NCBI GenBank assembly: GCA_964510955.1
Contig: CAZEDW010000025.1
Location: forward strand, 1-61,231
Source: JAFLCM01 sp964510955
Lineage (GTDB): Bacteria > Planctomycetota > Phycisphaerae > Phycisphaerales > UBA1924
Length of the DNA: 61,231 bases
Direction of reading: 5' to 3'
The notes under the pieces are model-generated. The model had not been told where the DNA came from. It made no database searches and worked only from the letters and a program-made list of their open reading frames with translations. The translations under genes were made by a program, and so were the position numbers. This document shows positions 36,430 through 46,104 of the stretch, piece after piece (the stretch's first letter is position 1; the number at the start of each line of letters is the position of its first letter).

Positions 36430-39111
36430 TCACTTGCCGCCCGTAGTGTCAGCGCCGGTGTTGCATCGTGACAGCGTCTCACGAAGCGAGACAAGGTTGG
36501 GGTGCTCTGCGGGGAATACCCGTTCACCCATGGAGAGCGCCCGCTGCGCGATCGGCAGGGCTTCGGCAGTGCGGCCAAGCGCGATCAGACAGTTGGCAAC
36601 GTTTCGGAGTGACAACGCCAGATAAGGGTGATCGCCCTTGAAAACCCGCTCGAGCATCTCCGCGGCCGCCCTGTGCTGCGGCAGGGCTTCCTCCCCGCGA
36701 CCCAACGCGTCGAGGCAGAGGGCCAGGTTGTAGATCGTGTTTGCAACGTCGGGATGATCGCCTCCGAAAAGGCGGCGGCGCATTGCCAAGGCTTCCTGAT
36801 ACACCGGGAGTGCCTCTGCGCTGCGCCCCATCGAGTTGAGGCACCCGGCCAAGTTGCTGAGCGACCTGGCGACATACGGGTGATCCCCCTCGAAGAGTCG
36901 CCGTCGCATCTCGAGCGCTGCGCGGCACGCGTCGAGCGATTCGGACTTACGGCCGAGCGACTCCAGGCAGAGCGCCAAGTCGTTTAGTGAATCGGCCGTA
37001 TCCGGGTGATCCCCTTTGAAGAGCCGCTTCCGCATGTCAAACGCGGCTTGGTACTTCGGGAGTGCTTCGTCGTTCCGGCCCAGCTCACCGAGACAGTATG
37101 CCACGTTGTTCAAGGAGACCGCGACATCGGGGTGATCACGACCATTGTTCAGGCGCTGACGCATCTCGAGCGCCGCCTGATAGTTGGGGAGTGCGTCGGC
37201 GAATCGACCCAGGGCATCAAGGCAGCCAGCCAGATTGTTCAGGGACACCGCGACGCTCGGGTCGTCGCCCTTGAAGAGCCGGCGGGCCATGTCGAGCGCC
37301 GCGTGAAGTCTGGGAAGGGCCTCCTGGTCGCGGCCGAGCGACCCGAGAGAGAACGCCACGTTGTTCAATGAGTCGATGACCTCCGGATGATCGCCCGGGT
37401 AACAGCGTTGACGCATTTCCAGCGCCGCCTCGTACATCTTCAGTGCCTCATCGCCTTGACCCAGGCTGTTGAGGCAATTCGCGACGCTGTTCAAAGAGGC
37501 GGCCAGGTCCGGATGGTCCTGATTGAACAATCTGCGGCGAGTGGCCAGCGCGGATTCCAGCAAAGGCCGGGCGCGATCAGCCTGTCCGTTGTTCAAGAGA
37601 ATGGCGCCGATCGTGCTCCTCAGTGCCGCCTCTGTCTCCGAATCCTCCCGGAATCTGCCGCTCTCAATGTCTTCAATTGCCTTGTCCATGGCCTGAAGAA
37701 CCGTCGTGCCCTGGCTTCCGCCGGAGTTGTGCGGGTCACTCGATTCCAGGGCGGTGATGACAAACTGACTGACGGTCTCCGCGCGTGCGCGCGCCCGGGC
37801 CTCCGCAGCGGCGCTCTGAGTGGCCTTGTGCGCTTGGATCAGCGCGATTGCGAGGCCGCCTGCGAGCGCCAGCATGACCGCCGTGGTCGCCGTGAGCGCC
37901 CCCTTATTCCGCTTGACGAACTTTCGCGCCCGGTAAGCGCGCGATTCCGGCCCGGCGATCAGCGGCTGCCCCGTCAGGTAAAGCCGCAGGTCATCGGCCA
38001 GTTCCGCCGGTGAGCGGTATCGCTCCTCACGGCTCTTCCGCATCGCCTTGATCGGCACCCATTCCAGCTCACGCCGTAGTGTGCTAACCAAATCCGCAAC
38101 TCGTGTGCGCCGGTTGTCGGCGATGGCTGTTGTGGGCTTCTCGGGGCCGCGTCCCGCATCGGTCAATGACACAGGCGACACACCTGCGCCACTTCCAGAC
38201 AACGCCCCCGACAACCGCGTGCTCGGCTTGGGAGGGTCCACCTCGCGGATGATCCGCTGAATCTCGGCGTAACCCGCCCGGCGCAGCTCCCTGGAATCAA
38301 AGGGAAGCAGGCCAGTCAGCAGCTCATACAGCAGCACGCCCAGCGAGTACACGTCCGTCCGCGTGTCGATATCCGGTTCGCCACCGGCTTGCTCGGGGCT
38401 CATGTACTCCGGGGTGCCCACGATGGCGCCGGTCTGCGTGAACACGGTCGCGTCGGCATCGGCGTGTGCGATTGCCTTGGCCACGCCGAAGTCGATCACT
38501 TTGGCGAGGGGCCTGCCGTCGACTTCTTCCACCAGCACGTTTGACGGCTTGATGTCGCGGTGGATGATCCCCTTGGTGTGGGCGTGCTGCACGGCCTCGC
38601 ACACGCTGATGAACAGTTCCAGCCGCTCGCCCACGCTCATTCGCTTGCGATCGCAGAACGTGGTAATGGCCTCTCCGGGCACATGCTCCATCACAAAGTA
38701 AGGCCTGCCCGTCGAGGTGACGCCGCCGTCGAACACGCGGGCCACGTTGGGGTGGTCCGTCACCGCCAGTGCCTGGCGCTCGGCCTCGAACCGCGCGATC
38801 ACCTGGGCCGAGTCCATGCCCGGTTTGATGATCTTCAGGGCGACGCGCTGCACCATCGGCTCACGCCGCTCGGCCAGCCACACAACGCCGAAGCCGCCCT
38901 CGCCGATCTTCTCCAGCAGCTTGAAGGGGCCGATCTGGTCGCCGGCGCGTTCCATCGATGCCGCGGCGCCCACGTCGGGCGCGACGCGGTTGGGGCGAAC
39001 GAACTGCTCGCCGAGCGTCGACTCGGTGCGGGGCCCGGGTGAGCCAACGGGGCCGTCGCCTGGTCCGTCGGGCGAGTGTGGCATGCGATTCAGACTATCA
39101 CCGCGCGTCAT
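36430..39111 (-). CDS. Ser/Thr protein kinase with C-terminal kinesin-light-chain-type TPRs
   Basis: Predicted 893 residues. A eukaryote-type kinase domain spans about 60-375: GEGGFGVV loop, ALKII with the ATP-binding Lys, HRDIKPSN catalytic loop, DFGVAK and GTPEYMSPEQ. A membrane helix follows (about 410-430, LTATTAVMLALAGGLAIALI). The outer C-terminal half has nine TPR units of about 42 residues, each with a (G/Q)DHP turn, e.g. LFKGDHPDTADSLNDLALCL. The kinase would sit in the cytoplasm and sense through the TPRs. Such kinases are numerous in planctomycetes. An alternative ATG lies at 39084. It is divergent from ndk. Confidence 0.92.
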   Translation of the reverse strand: MTRGDSLNRMPHSPDGPGDGPVGSPGPRTESTLGEQFVRPNRVAPDVGAAASMERAGDQIGPFKLLEKIGEGGFGVVWLAERREPMVQRVALKIIKPGMDSAQVIARFEAERQALAVTDHPNVARVFDGGVTSTGRPYFVMEHVPGEAITTFCDRKRMSVGERLELFISVCEAVQHAHTKGIIHRDIKPSNVLVEEVDGRPLAKVIDFGVAKAIAHADADATVFTQTGAIVGTPEYMSPEQAGGEPDIDTRTDVYSLGVLLYELLTGLLPFDSRELRRAGYAEIQRIIREVDPPKPSTRLSGALSGSGAGVSPVSLTDAGRGPEKPTTAIADNRRTRVADLVSTLRRELEWVPIKAMRKSREERYRSPAELADDLRLYLTGQPLIAGPESRAYRARKFVKRNKGALTATTAVMLALAGGLAIALIQAHKATQSAAAEARARARAETVSQFVITALESSDPHNSGGSQGTTVLQAMDKAIEDIESGRFREDSETEAALRSTIGAILLNNGQADRARPLLESALATRRRLFNQDHPDLAASLNSVANCLNSLGQGDEALKMYEAALEMRQRCYPGDHPEVIDSLNNVAFSLGSLGRDQEALPRLHAALDMARRLFKGDDPSVAVSLNNLAGCLDALGRFADALPNYQAALEMRQRLNNGRDHPDVAVSLNNVAYCLGELGRNDEALPKYQAAFDMRKRLFKGDHPDTADSLNDLALCLESLGRKSESLDACRAALEMRRRLFEGDHPYVARSLSNLAGCLNSMGRSAEALPVYQEALAMRRRLFGGDHPDVANTIYNLALCLDALGRGEEALPQHRAAAEMLERVFKGDHPYLALSLRNVANCLIALGRTAEALPIAQRALSMGERVFPAEHPNLVSLRETLSRCNTGADTTGGK

Positions 39112-39252
39112 GCTGCCCCAAGGGAGAATCGGCGAGCCGGTGGCGGCGCGGGCTGGTTCGGCGGATCAGGCGTGGCCGCCGGTGGGACCGTCGGCTATGC
39201 TCTTGCCCTCAAAACAACCCCGAACACAACCCTTTCAAGAGAGCCGACCACC

Positions 39253-39723
39253 ATGGAAACCACCCTGATCATCTTGAAGCCCGACGCCGTGCAGCGCGGC
39301 CTCATGGGGCGCATCATCAGCCGCTTCGAGGAGAAGGGGCTGCACATCGTCGGCTGCAAGCTGATGAAGATCAGCCCGGAGCTGGCCGCCACGCACTACG
39401 AGGCGCACAAGGAGAAGGGGTTCTACCCCGGCCTGGTGAAGTTCATGACCTCCTCGCCGGTGCTGGTCATGGCCGTGCGCGGCAACGGGGCCATCACCAT
39501 CGCGCGCAACATGATGGGCGCGACCTTCGGCTCCAAGGCCAACCCCGGGACCATCCGGGGCGACTTCGGCGTCTCCAACTCGTTCAACCTCATCCACGGC
39601 TCCGACAGCCCTGAGGCCGCGCAGCGCGAGCTCGGCCTGTTCTTCAAGGCCGGCGAGGTGCTCGAGTTCAACCGCGCCATCGAGCCGTGGGTGTATGACA
39701 TGTCGGGCGGCAAGGCGGAGTGA
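39253..39723 (+). CDS. ndk: nucleoside diphosphate kinase
   Basis: Predicted 156 residues. It moves the gamma phosphate between nucleotides through a phospho-His. Family start METTLIILKPDAVQRGLMGRI; active-site block NLIHGSDSPE contains the phosphorylated His; GATFGSKANPGTIRGDFG is also conserved. The ATG at 39253 opens the family domain. A repeat (copy D) begins 5 bases after the stop. Divergent from the kinase gene, with a 141-bp shared promoter region. Confidence 0.97.
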   Translation: METTLIILKPDAVQRGLMGRIISRFEEKGLHIVGCKLMKISPELAATHYEAHKEKGFYPGLVKFMTSSPVLVMAVRGNGAITIARNMMGATFGSKANPGTIRGDFGVSNSFNLIHGSDSPEAAQRELGLFFKAGEVLEFNRAIEPWVYDMSGGKAE

Positions 39724-39728
39724 GAAAC

Positions 39729-39918
39729 TCACCGCGGTGGCGCGGTGGCGCGGTGGCGGCGGTTGATTCTGGAGTTGTGCATGCTGCCGGCCCGCACGCT
39801 TTCGAAACACTCGCCTCTCGAATACGCTCTATCCGTCCTTCCGCCGTATCGGTCCTCTTCGTCCTGTCGGCCCGCCGCCCGATGACTCCCTCCGCGTGCT
39901 CCGCGCCTCCGCGGTGAA
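39729..39918. repeat. spacer bracketed by inverted iterated repeats (copies D and E)
   Basis: Left terminus 39729-39759 (TCA then CCGCGGTGG and CGCGGTGG units, here with GTGG in place of GAGG). Right terminus 39886-39918, the inverted form ending CTCCGCGGTGAA, 5 bases before the pheS ATG. The core of about 125 bp is not repetitive. The whole spacer between ndk and pheS thus looks like a small element with inverted ends. Confidence 0.75.
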
Positions 39919-39923
39919 CCCCG

Positions 39924-40964
39924 ATGCTCGACCAGCTCGACAAGCTCCAGACCGACGGCCTGAGCGCTCTCGCGGGCGTTGGAGACGCCGCCGCCCTGGA
40001 AGCCTGGCGCATCGCGTACCTCGGCTCAAAAGGCCGCGTCAAGGAGGCCATGGACGCCTTCAAAGCGGTGCCCAAGGAGCAGAAGCCCGCCTACGGCAAG
40101 AAGGCCAACGAGGTGAAGGGGGCGCTGGAGGCGGCGTTCGCGGAAAAAAAGGCCGCACTCGGCGCGGCGCCCGCCGTGGCCTCCGGGGGCGGCCCGCTCA
40201 TCGATGTCACCGAGCCCGGGCTCTCGCAGCCGCTGGGTCGGCGCCACATCATCACGCGGGTGCGGACCGAGCTGTGCGAGGTGTTCGGCAAGATGGGCTT
40301 CGAGGTCGCCGACGGCCCCGAGCTCGAGGACGATGAGCACAACTTCACCAAGCTGAACATCCCCGGCGACCACCCGGCGCGCGAACCGACCGACAACTTC
40401 TTCATCGACGAGCCGGACGGCGGGAAGGGCGGGCGCCCGCGCATGCTGCGGTCGCAGACCTCGACCGTGCAGGTGCGGGTGATGGAGCAGGCGCTGCGCG
40501 AGGGCTGGGGCCCGCCGATCAAGGTGGTCGCCCCCGGAAGGGTCTACCGCCCCGACACGGTGGACGCCACGCACTCGTTCATGTTCCACCAGATCGAGGG
40601 GCTGTACATCGACCGGCGTGTCACGCTGATCGATCTGAAGACGACCCTCCTGCAGTTCGCCAAGGCCTACTTCGGGCCCGACGCCGAGGTGCGCCTGCGC
40701 CCCAGCTTCTTCCCGTTCACCGAGCCGTCGGCCGAGATGGACATGAAGATCCGCCTCCGACCGGACCAGCCCGCCAAGTGGGTCGAGCTGGGCGGCTGCG
40801 GCCTGGTCGATCCGGCGGTGCTGCAAGCCGTCGGCATCGACCCCGAACAATGGTCCGGCTTCGCGTTCGGCTTCGGCATCGAGCGGATCGTGATGGGCAA
40901 GTACGGCATCCCCGACATACGCTGGTTGTACGAGAACGACCTTCGGTTCCTTTCGCAGCTCTAG
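39924..40964 (+). CDS. pheS: phenylalanyl-tRNA synthetase alpha subunit
   Basis: Predicted 346 residues. Class II synthetase catalytic subunit. The N-terminal coiled-coil region (about 1-85) leads to LSQPLGRRHIITRV, then GRVYRPDTVDATHSFMFHQIEGL (motif 2), FFPFTEPSAEMDM, and motif 3 GFAFGFGIERIVMGKYGIPDIR. pheT is not adjacent, as in some other bacteria with split genes. Copies E and F of the 9-nt repeat flank the gene on both sides, their TTCACC ends toward it. No Shine-Dalgarno. Confidence 0.97.
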   Translation: MLDQLDKLQTDGLSALAGVGDAAALEAWRIAYLGSKGRVKEAMDAFKAVPKEQKPAYGKKANEVKGALEAAFAEKKAALGAAPAVASGGGPLIDVTEPGLSQPLGRRHIITRVRTELCEVFGKMGFEVADGPELEDDEHNFTKLNIPGDHPAREPTDNFFIDEPDGGKGGRPRMLRSQTSTVQVRVMEQALREGWGPPIKVVAPGRVYRPDTVDATHSFMFHQIEGLYIDRRVTLIDLKTTLLQFAKAYFGPDAEVRLRPSFFPFTEPSAEMDMKIRLRPDQPAKWVELGGCGLVDPAVLQAVGIDPEQWSGFAFGFGIERIVMGKYGIPDIRWLYENDLRFLSQL

Positions 40965-40990
40965 CTCACCGCGGAGGCGCGGAGGGATTC
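40965..40990. repeat. 9-nt iterated GC repeat, copy F
   Basis: CTCA plus CCGCGGAGG and CGCGGAGGG begin immediately after the pheS stop codon, with the TCACC end toward pheS. Confidence 0.85.
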
Positions 40991-41038
40991 GATGAGCTGG
41001 GATCAGACCTGGGCCGGCGCACAGCAGAGAGAAACCAG

Positions 41039-41647
41039 ATGAGCGACCTCCCCCCCACCGCTGACACCGTGATCTCGCCCGATGACCCGCAGTTCGCCGA
41101 GCCGCCGAAGTGGCCGAAGGTGGTCGGGATCATCAGCGTGGTGTGGGGGGTGATCAACTTCGGGTGCGTCGGGTGCGGCATGCTCTTCAGCTTCTGGGGG
41201 TCGATGTTCTCCAAGCAGATGGAAGAGGCGTTCCCCGACGGCGTGCCGCCGCAACTGAGCCAGGGGCCGAGCGTATTCCTGCTGGCGCTGATGGGCGCCG
41301 GGGCGGTGATGGCCCTGTGGCTTGTGGTGGCGGGGATCGTGCTGCTGACGCGCAAGTACGCCGCGCGGATGCTCCACCTAAGCTGGGTGGGGGTCTCGGT
41401 GGTGCTCTCGTTTGTGTCGATGTACAACCAGATGAGCCAGCAGCAGGCGATGCACCAGTGGATCCGCGACCACCCCAACAGCAAGTTCGCCCAGAACCAA
41501 GCCGCGTTCGGGGGTATCGGTGAGATCGTCGGCTGGGTTGTCGGCCTGGGTATCGGCCTTGGCTACCCGATCTTCTGCGGCGTGTGGTTCGGATTCGTCA
41601 AGAAAAATCCTGAGGAATACACGCGCGGCGTTGAGCAGTTGATGTAG
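41039..41647 (+). CDS. membrane protein of unknown function
   Basis: Predicted 202 residues with four hydrophobic segments: about 28-55 (VVGIISVVWGVINFGCVGCGMLF), 80-103, 108-125 and 160-190. A polar loop (MYNQMSQQQAMHQWIRDHPN) lies before the last. No family was recognised. It follows pheS by 74 bp with a repeat between; whether it is co-transcribed is unclear. Confidence 0.75.
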   Translation: MSDLPPTADTVISPDDPQFAEPPKWPKVVGIISVVWGVINFGCVGCGMLFSFWGSMFSKQMEEAFPDGVPPQLSQGPSVFLLALMGAGAVMALWLVVAGIVLLTRKYAARMLHLSWVGVSVVLSFVSMYNQMSQQQAMHQWIRDHPNSKFAQNQAAFGGIGEIVGWVVGLGIGLGYPIFCGVWFGFVKKNPEEYTRGVEQLM

Positions 41648-41656
41648 GCAGCGACG

Positions 41657-41676
41657 CGCCGCGAGCGTAAGCGGCG
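41657..41676. repeat. REP-like hairpin (CGCCGC-GAGCGTAA-GCGGCG)
   Basis: A 6-bp stem with an 8-base loop, starting 9 bases after the stop of the membrane protein, between convergent genes. The CCGCGAGCGTAAGCGG core is a repeat type that I associate with planctomycete spacers. Confidence 0.45.
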
Positions 41677-41801
41677 GGCGGGGCGGAGAGATCGGCGACT
41701 TCATGCTGCGGAACCGTCCGGGGCCCACCATTGCGCGCGTTGCACACTCCCCTTCCCCAGGGTGCCTCGCTCGGCATTTTCTGTGCGCGGCCCGTTGAGA
41801 C

Positions 41802-44537
41802 TCAGCCGCATACCTGCCCAAACCGCAGCAGCAACTGCACCAGGTCACTGGTGTTGACGACGCCGTCGCCGGTGATGTCGCCGAGGGTGCCTGGCGGGAC
41901 AGCCTGACCGAAGCGGAGCAGCAGGAGGGTGAGGTCCTGAGTGTTGGTTCGCCGGTCGAGATTGAGGTCGGTGGGGCAGGGAGAGGGAGGGAAGCGGAGC
42001 ATGGAGACTCCCGCCTGGCTGGCCGCCGACCAGAGCAGGTCGGGATATCCATCGCGGTCGATGTCGGAAACGACGCCGAAGGCGACCTGCGACATTATCT
42101 CCGGAGTGTGGCGCACGGTGGTGAATCGACCAGCGCCATCATTGATGAGCATCGTGAATCCGCGAGGAAACACCTGGGCGCCGTTCACATCCAAGGAGTA
42201 ATCCTCGGTCAGCAGGAGATCCAAATCACCATCGTGATCAAGATCGGTCGGCTCACTAAGGAGTAGTGTCCCGAGTCCTGTGGGGTAGCTTTGAGAGTCT
42301 GGCGACAGCCCCATGGCGGTCCCAAGCCAAACCGTCACCGATGCTGTGGCATCGTTCACCAGCAGAAGGTCGGGTCGTGTGTCTCCGTTGAGGTCAATCG
42401 AGGCCAGCTGAGGCCACACGCCGCTGTGATACGGCGGGGTTGGGATGGAAGTATCGATCGGGGAGAATGCTCCGGGACCGTCGTTGATGAGCACCTTCAG
42501 CGTGCCCGGCGGCAGACAACTGCACGGGAACGGTGAATCGAAGCCCATGCACGAGCAGTCCGAGTCGGGCGCAGGAGTGCCGGCGATGCCGCTGACCCGT
42601 TCAACCGCAACTAAGTCCAGGTCGCCGTCGCCGTCAAAGTCGATCTGTGCGACAGCGGCCAATCGGATCGAGTGCGGGCTCCGGGTCTCGATGCCGTTCG
42701 TGCGCTGCACCACGACGCGGTGAAGGTCGGTGATGAGCGTCCAATCCCGGTAGTTCTGCACCCAAACGGTATCAACGACACCGTCGCCGTCGGCGTCAAA
42801 CTGAAGCAGTGAGCCGCTTGGCTGTCTAAACGCGCCGCTGGTGCCGTATCCCGATTGCGGCTGGGGGGGCTGGAACCAGGTTGGCACGCTCTTGACTGCG
42901 AACGCCTGGTCGAATCCCTCGGGGATGGAAGGCGTCGCCGGGTCGACTCGGAGCGCTCTGACCGAGCTAGCGGATACACCACAAAGGTCTCGAACGCCGT
43001 CGCCGTCGGCATCGATCGCCATGACGGTTTTGAAGATCGACTCGTTACCGCCGGTGAGGTACAGCGGCTTGGACATGTCCATGCGACCATGCGCGTTACG
43101 GAAAATCAATGGCTTGGGTAATCCGGTGGTGCTGGAAGAGCGCCCGAACGCGGCGTCCGGCCAACCGTCGCCGTCGATATCCGCGGCGGCGACACTCCAT
43201 ATGAGGTTGGCGTTCTCATTAATGCCCGTGGCACAAGCGGTGACCGGGCCGGAAAAGGTCGCCGGAGATGCCGTGCAATCGCCCGAAATGAGCGCCAAAC
43301 CGTCTCCGATGCGGCCGGGGAGGAGGCCCGGGTACGCGAAGAAGTACGCCTGAGCTCCGGCGTTGCACGCCAGCACGTCGGGGCAACCGTCGCCGGTTAC
43401 TTCGCCGATGGCGACTGAGCGGAGGAAGTAGCCACCGGATGAGTAGGGACCGTGGAACTCCACTGAGCCTGCGCTGAATCCAAGCAGACCAAACTGAGTC
43501 CCAACGGGAAGCGTCGCACTCACGTAAAAGCTGGAGGCCAGCAATACACGGGCTCCGAACGGATTCGTCTCGGGCAACGCCCTCGTTGTGTACGGCCCGA
43601 GCATCGGGATGGGGTGCGCAGGTCCGAATGTCACGGCACCCGTTGAACTAATATTGGCGGTCTTGATCGCATTGGGCCCGTTGGTGTATCGCGGCATCCA
43701 TGTATTTGCACTTGGCATCACCGTGGCGACGAGAAGCTCGTCGACACCGTCACCATCGACATCGGTTACCCCGCAGATTTTGTCAGGCGGTGAAACGGCA
43801 TCGGCCGGAAGTTGGACCGTCGTGAAGTGCGCCTGGCCATCATTGAGATACAGCCTGCTTCCGGACAGAACATCCCGCCCTCCCACTCCATCAAACTGGC
43901 CCACGAAGAAAGGCTGCATCGGGTCGGGTGCGCCGCAGCAAGGGAGCCACTGCGAGACAGCAAGATAGCCACCAGTTGATCGATCTATTTCAATGCTGAA
44001 GCCCGACTTCGAAATCACTTCGGGCACCCCGTCGCCATCAAGGTCGGCCACCCGAAATCCATCGAAGCCCTCTGTGGTTCCAACGCCGCTGGTAGGCTGG
44101 AAGTGTCCAGCAGCGGTGGCGAGCCAGCAAAATACCTGTCGAGACGGCCCGTTGCACGCGATCAGATCGGCCCTGCCGTCACCGTTCATGTCGCGAAGTT
44201 CGGCTCTCGGAAGGTCCGCGAACTGTGTTCCGTCGATCCGAAGGCCTGGGAGCCACGTGAGCTCCGTCAGCGCGATGGGCTGGCCTGAGTCGGTGATGGG
44301 GCCCAACCAGAGCAGGGACGATTCGGTGGCGTTGGGGGTGCCGCTCCGAAGCAGCAAGACATCATCGATCCGATCGCCGTTCACGTCTCCTACGCACAAC
44401 GACCCATAGTCACTCGGAAACGCGCCGTCCCAGTGCTTGAGAACCTTCACAGCCTCGAAGGCCGGCTCCGCCACCGCACCGGTGCAAACAGCCGCCACCC
44501 AGGGTAATGAACGTGCAACATCGCTACGCGGGATCAT
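41802..44537 (-). CDS. secreted FG-GAP/VCBS-repeat protein with C-terminal paired dockerin-like repeats
   Basis: Predicted 911 residues with a short N-terminal signal-like segment (to about residue 23). About twelve calcium-loop repeats of the FG-GAP kind occur along the chain (e.g. DMNGDGRADLI, DIDGDGWPDAAF, DFDGDGDLDLVAV), which fold as beta-propeller blades. The last 60 residues are two EF-hand repeats (DLNLDRRTNTQDLTLLLLRFGQ and DITGDGVVNTSDLVQLLLRFGQ). The second-repeat pattern matches the protease at 14572, so both may use the same export or anchoring route. The ATG at 44537 has GGAGG at spacing 6. Function is unknown, probably surface adhesion. Confidence 0.82.
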   Translation of the reverse strand: MIPRSDVARSLPWVAAVCTGAVAEPAFEAVKVLKHWDGAFPSDYGSLCVGDVNGDRIDDVLLLRSGTPNATESSLLWLGPITDSGQPIALTELTWLPGLRIDGTQFADLPRAELRDMNGDGRADLIACNGPSRQVFCWLATAAGHFQPTSGVGTTEGFDGFRVADLDGDGVPEVISKSGFSIEIDRSTGGYLAVSQWLPCCGAPDPMQPFFVGQFDGVGGRDVLSGSRLYLNDGQAHFTTVQLPADAVSPPDKICGVTDVDGDGVDELLVATVMPSANTWMPRYTNGPNAIKTANISSTGAVTFGPAHPIPMLGPYTTRALPETNPFGARVLLASSFYVSATLPVGTQFGLLGFSAGSVEFHGPYSSGGYFLRSVAIGEVTGDGCPDVLACNAGAQAYFFAYPGLLPGRIGDGLALISGDCTASPATFSGPVTACATGINENANLIWSVAAADIDGDGWPDAAFGRSSSTTGLPKPLIFRNAHGRMDMSKPLYLTGGNESIFKTVMAIDADGDGVRDLCGVSASSVRALRVDPATPSIPEGFDQAFAVKSVPTWFQPPQPQSGYGTSGAFRQPSGSLLQFDADGDGVVDTVWVQNYRDWTLITDLHRVVVQRTNGIETRSPHSIRLAAVAQIDFDGDGDLDLVAVERVSGIAGTPAPDSDCSCMGFDSPFPCSCLPPGTLKVLINDGPGAFSPIDTSIPTPPYHSGVWPQLASIDLNGDTRPDLLLVNDATASVTVWLGTAMGLSPDSQSYPTGLGTLLLSEPTDLDHDGDLDLLLTEDYSLDVNGAQVFPRGFTMLINDGAGRFTTVRHTPEIMSQVAFGVVSDIDRDGYPDLLWSAASQAGVSMLRFPPSPCPTDLNLDRRTNTQDLTLLLLRFGQAVPPGTLGDITGDGVVNTSDLVQLLLRFGQVCG

Positions 44538-44686
44538 GCAAGCCCTCCGTCACGAGTCGCTTGGGAAGTAGCGTTGCATAATAGTACTGGATTCCGGGAG
44601 AGGACCAAAGGCAATCTGGCGTACGCTCACCTGACGTGAGGTTCGACTGGCCAAACATCGGTTTCTGTTGAGGCGAGTGGGGAGTA

Positions 44687-45727
44687 TCACCCCGCCGCCC
44701 GCGCCAACCCCTCGCCACCGCGGGAGTTACCACGTCGGGAGCGTCCGATGGCGCCGGCGTTGCCAGCGCCGTTGCCGGCCCCGGAATGGACGCCGTTGCC
44801 ATTGCCGTTGGCGGCCGCGCGGGCGCCGCCCGAACCGGGCATGGCGCCGTCGAGCGTGGCTTCGGGCCCGCCGTCGCAGGCGCGGAACCACTGGCTGGGC
44901 TTCTCGTCCAGCAGGCGCTGGTTCAGCTTGCGGAGGGCCTCGACCTCGATCTGGCGGACGCGTTCGCGGGTGAGACCCACTTCGCGTCCGATCTGCTTGA
45001 GGGTGAGCGGCTCTTTGCCGTCGAGGCCGAAGCGGAGGCGCAGGACGCGGGCCTCGCGCTCGTCGATGGCGTCGAGGAGCTTGTAGATGGTGTCGAGCTC
45101 GTCGGTGCGGAGGACGGTCTCTTCGGGGCGGGCGCTGCGGGTGTCGGTGATGACCTCGCTGAAGTTGATGGGCTGCCCGTCGTCGTCCAACGCGCTGGTG
45201 GCGGGCATGTACATCGCCCGGCCGGCGTTGCGGATGATGCTCACCTTCTTGGGCGGCATGTCGAGCAGGTGGGCCAGCTCGTCGAGCGTGGGCTGTCGGC
45301 CGTGCGCCTCCTCGAACCTCGCGCTGACCTGCTTCCACTTGGCGATCAGCTCGACCATGTAGGCCGGGACGTGGATGGGCTGGGCGGCGTTGATGAGCGC
45401 ACGCTTGATCGCCTGCTTGATCCACCAGCTCGCGTAGGTGCTGAAGCGGGCGCCCTGGGCGGGGTCGAAGCCCTCGACGGCCCGGATGAGGCCGATGTTG
45501 CCTTCCTCGATCAGATCGGTGAGCGAAAGTCCCCGGTTGGTGTAGTGCTTGGCGATCGAGACGACCAGGCGCAGATTGGACTGCACGAGCGTTTCGCGGG
45601 CCTTGGGGCACTCGTCGTTCTTGACGGACCACCCGAGGGAACGCTCTTCCTCCTGGTTGAGCAGGGAGATGTCGTTGATCTGCCGCAGGTAAAGCTGCAG
45701 CTCTGATTCCATTTCGGCGCGTGCCAT
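44687..45727 (-). CDS. RNA polymerase sigma-70 family factor (RpoD-like, no region 1.1)
   Basis: Predicted 346 residues. Region 1.2 (ELQLYLRQINDISLL), region 2 (NLRLVVSIAKHY, LIEEGNIGLIRAVEGFDP, FSTYASWWIKQAI), region 3 (IHVPAYMVELIAKW) and region 4 (EREARVLRLRFGL, TLKQIGREVGLTRERVRQIE) are all present. It lacks the acidic region 1.1 of a full housekeeping factor, so it is a group 2 factor or a short primary sigma. A C-terminal tail of about 60 residues rich in Gly, Asn and Ala is unusual. The ATG at 45727 has GGAGG at spacing 6. Confidence 0.9.
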   Translation of the reverse strand: MARAEMESELQLYLRQINDISLLNQEEERSLGWSVKNDECPKARETLVQSNLRLVVSIAKHYTNRGLSLTDLIEEGNIGLIRAVEGFDPAQGARFSTYASWWIKQAIKRALINAAQPIHVPAYMVELIAKWKQVSARFEEAHGRQPTLDELAHLLDMPPKKVSIIRNAGRAMYMPATSALDDDGQPINFSEVITDTRSARPEETVLRTDELDTIYKLLDAIDEREARVLRLRFGLDGKEPLTLKQIGREVGLTRERVRQIEVEALRKLNQRLLDEKPSQWFRACDGGPEATLDGAMPGSGGARAAANGNGNGVHSGAGNGAGNAGAIGRSRRGNSRGGEGLARAAG

Positions 45728-46104
45728 CAGACCCCTCCCACGGCGTGTGCCGCCGCGGACGTGCTCACGTCCCCGCGTCTGTTCCAGACGCCTCGAATCG
45801 CCCTGTCGTGCCGCAACGAATAGACTCTCTCCTCGCGGTATGCGAGCCCGGCATGGTATTCTTCGTGCGCGGGCCCTTCAACGGTTTCAGGGCACAAAGT
45901 GCGGACCGGGCTTTCTTCGGCCCGCGAGCGTCGGGGCTTGCGGTTGATCTGTCGGCGGATGTGAGCCAGCGAGGCGAACGCCGTGCCAACCCCCCGGACC
46001 CCCCGATCCCCCCGCCCAGGGCTCTGAAGGGCGGTTTTGGGACCCCAGGCAGATGCGGGCAATAACCCGGGCCGATGAACAAGGCACCGAGCAGTTAGTC
46101 CGAG
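45728..46104. other. divergent intergenic region
   Basis: 377 bases between the sigma factor gene and the UVR-motif gene, containing promoters for both. No clear -35/-10 pair or small gene was found. A run of C-rich sequence lies near 45990-46020. Confidence 0.4.

Noticed and set aside
36500..37600. Possible CRISPR-like regular repeats
   Set aside because: The spacing is 126 bp in frame and encodes TPR units; there are no spacers of typical length.
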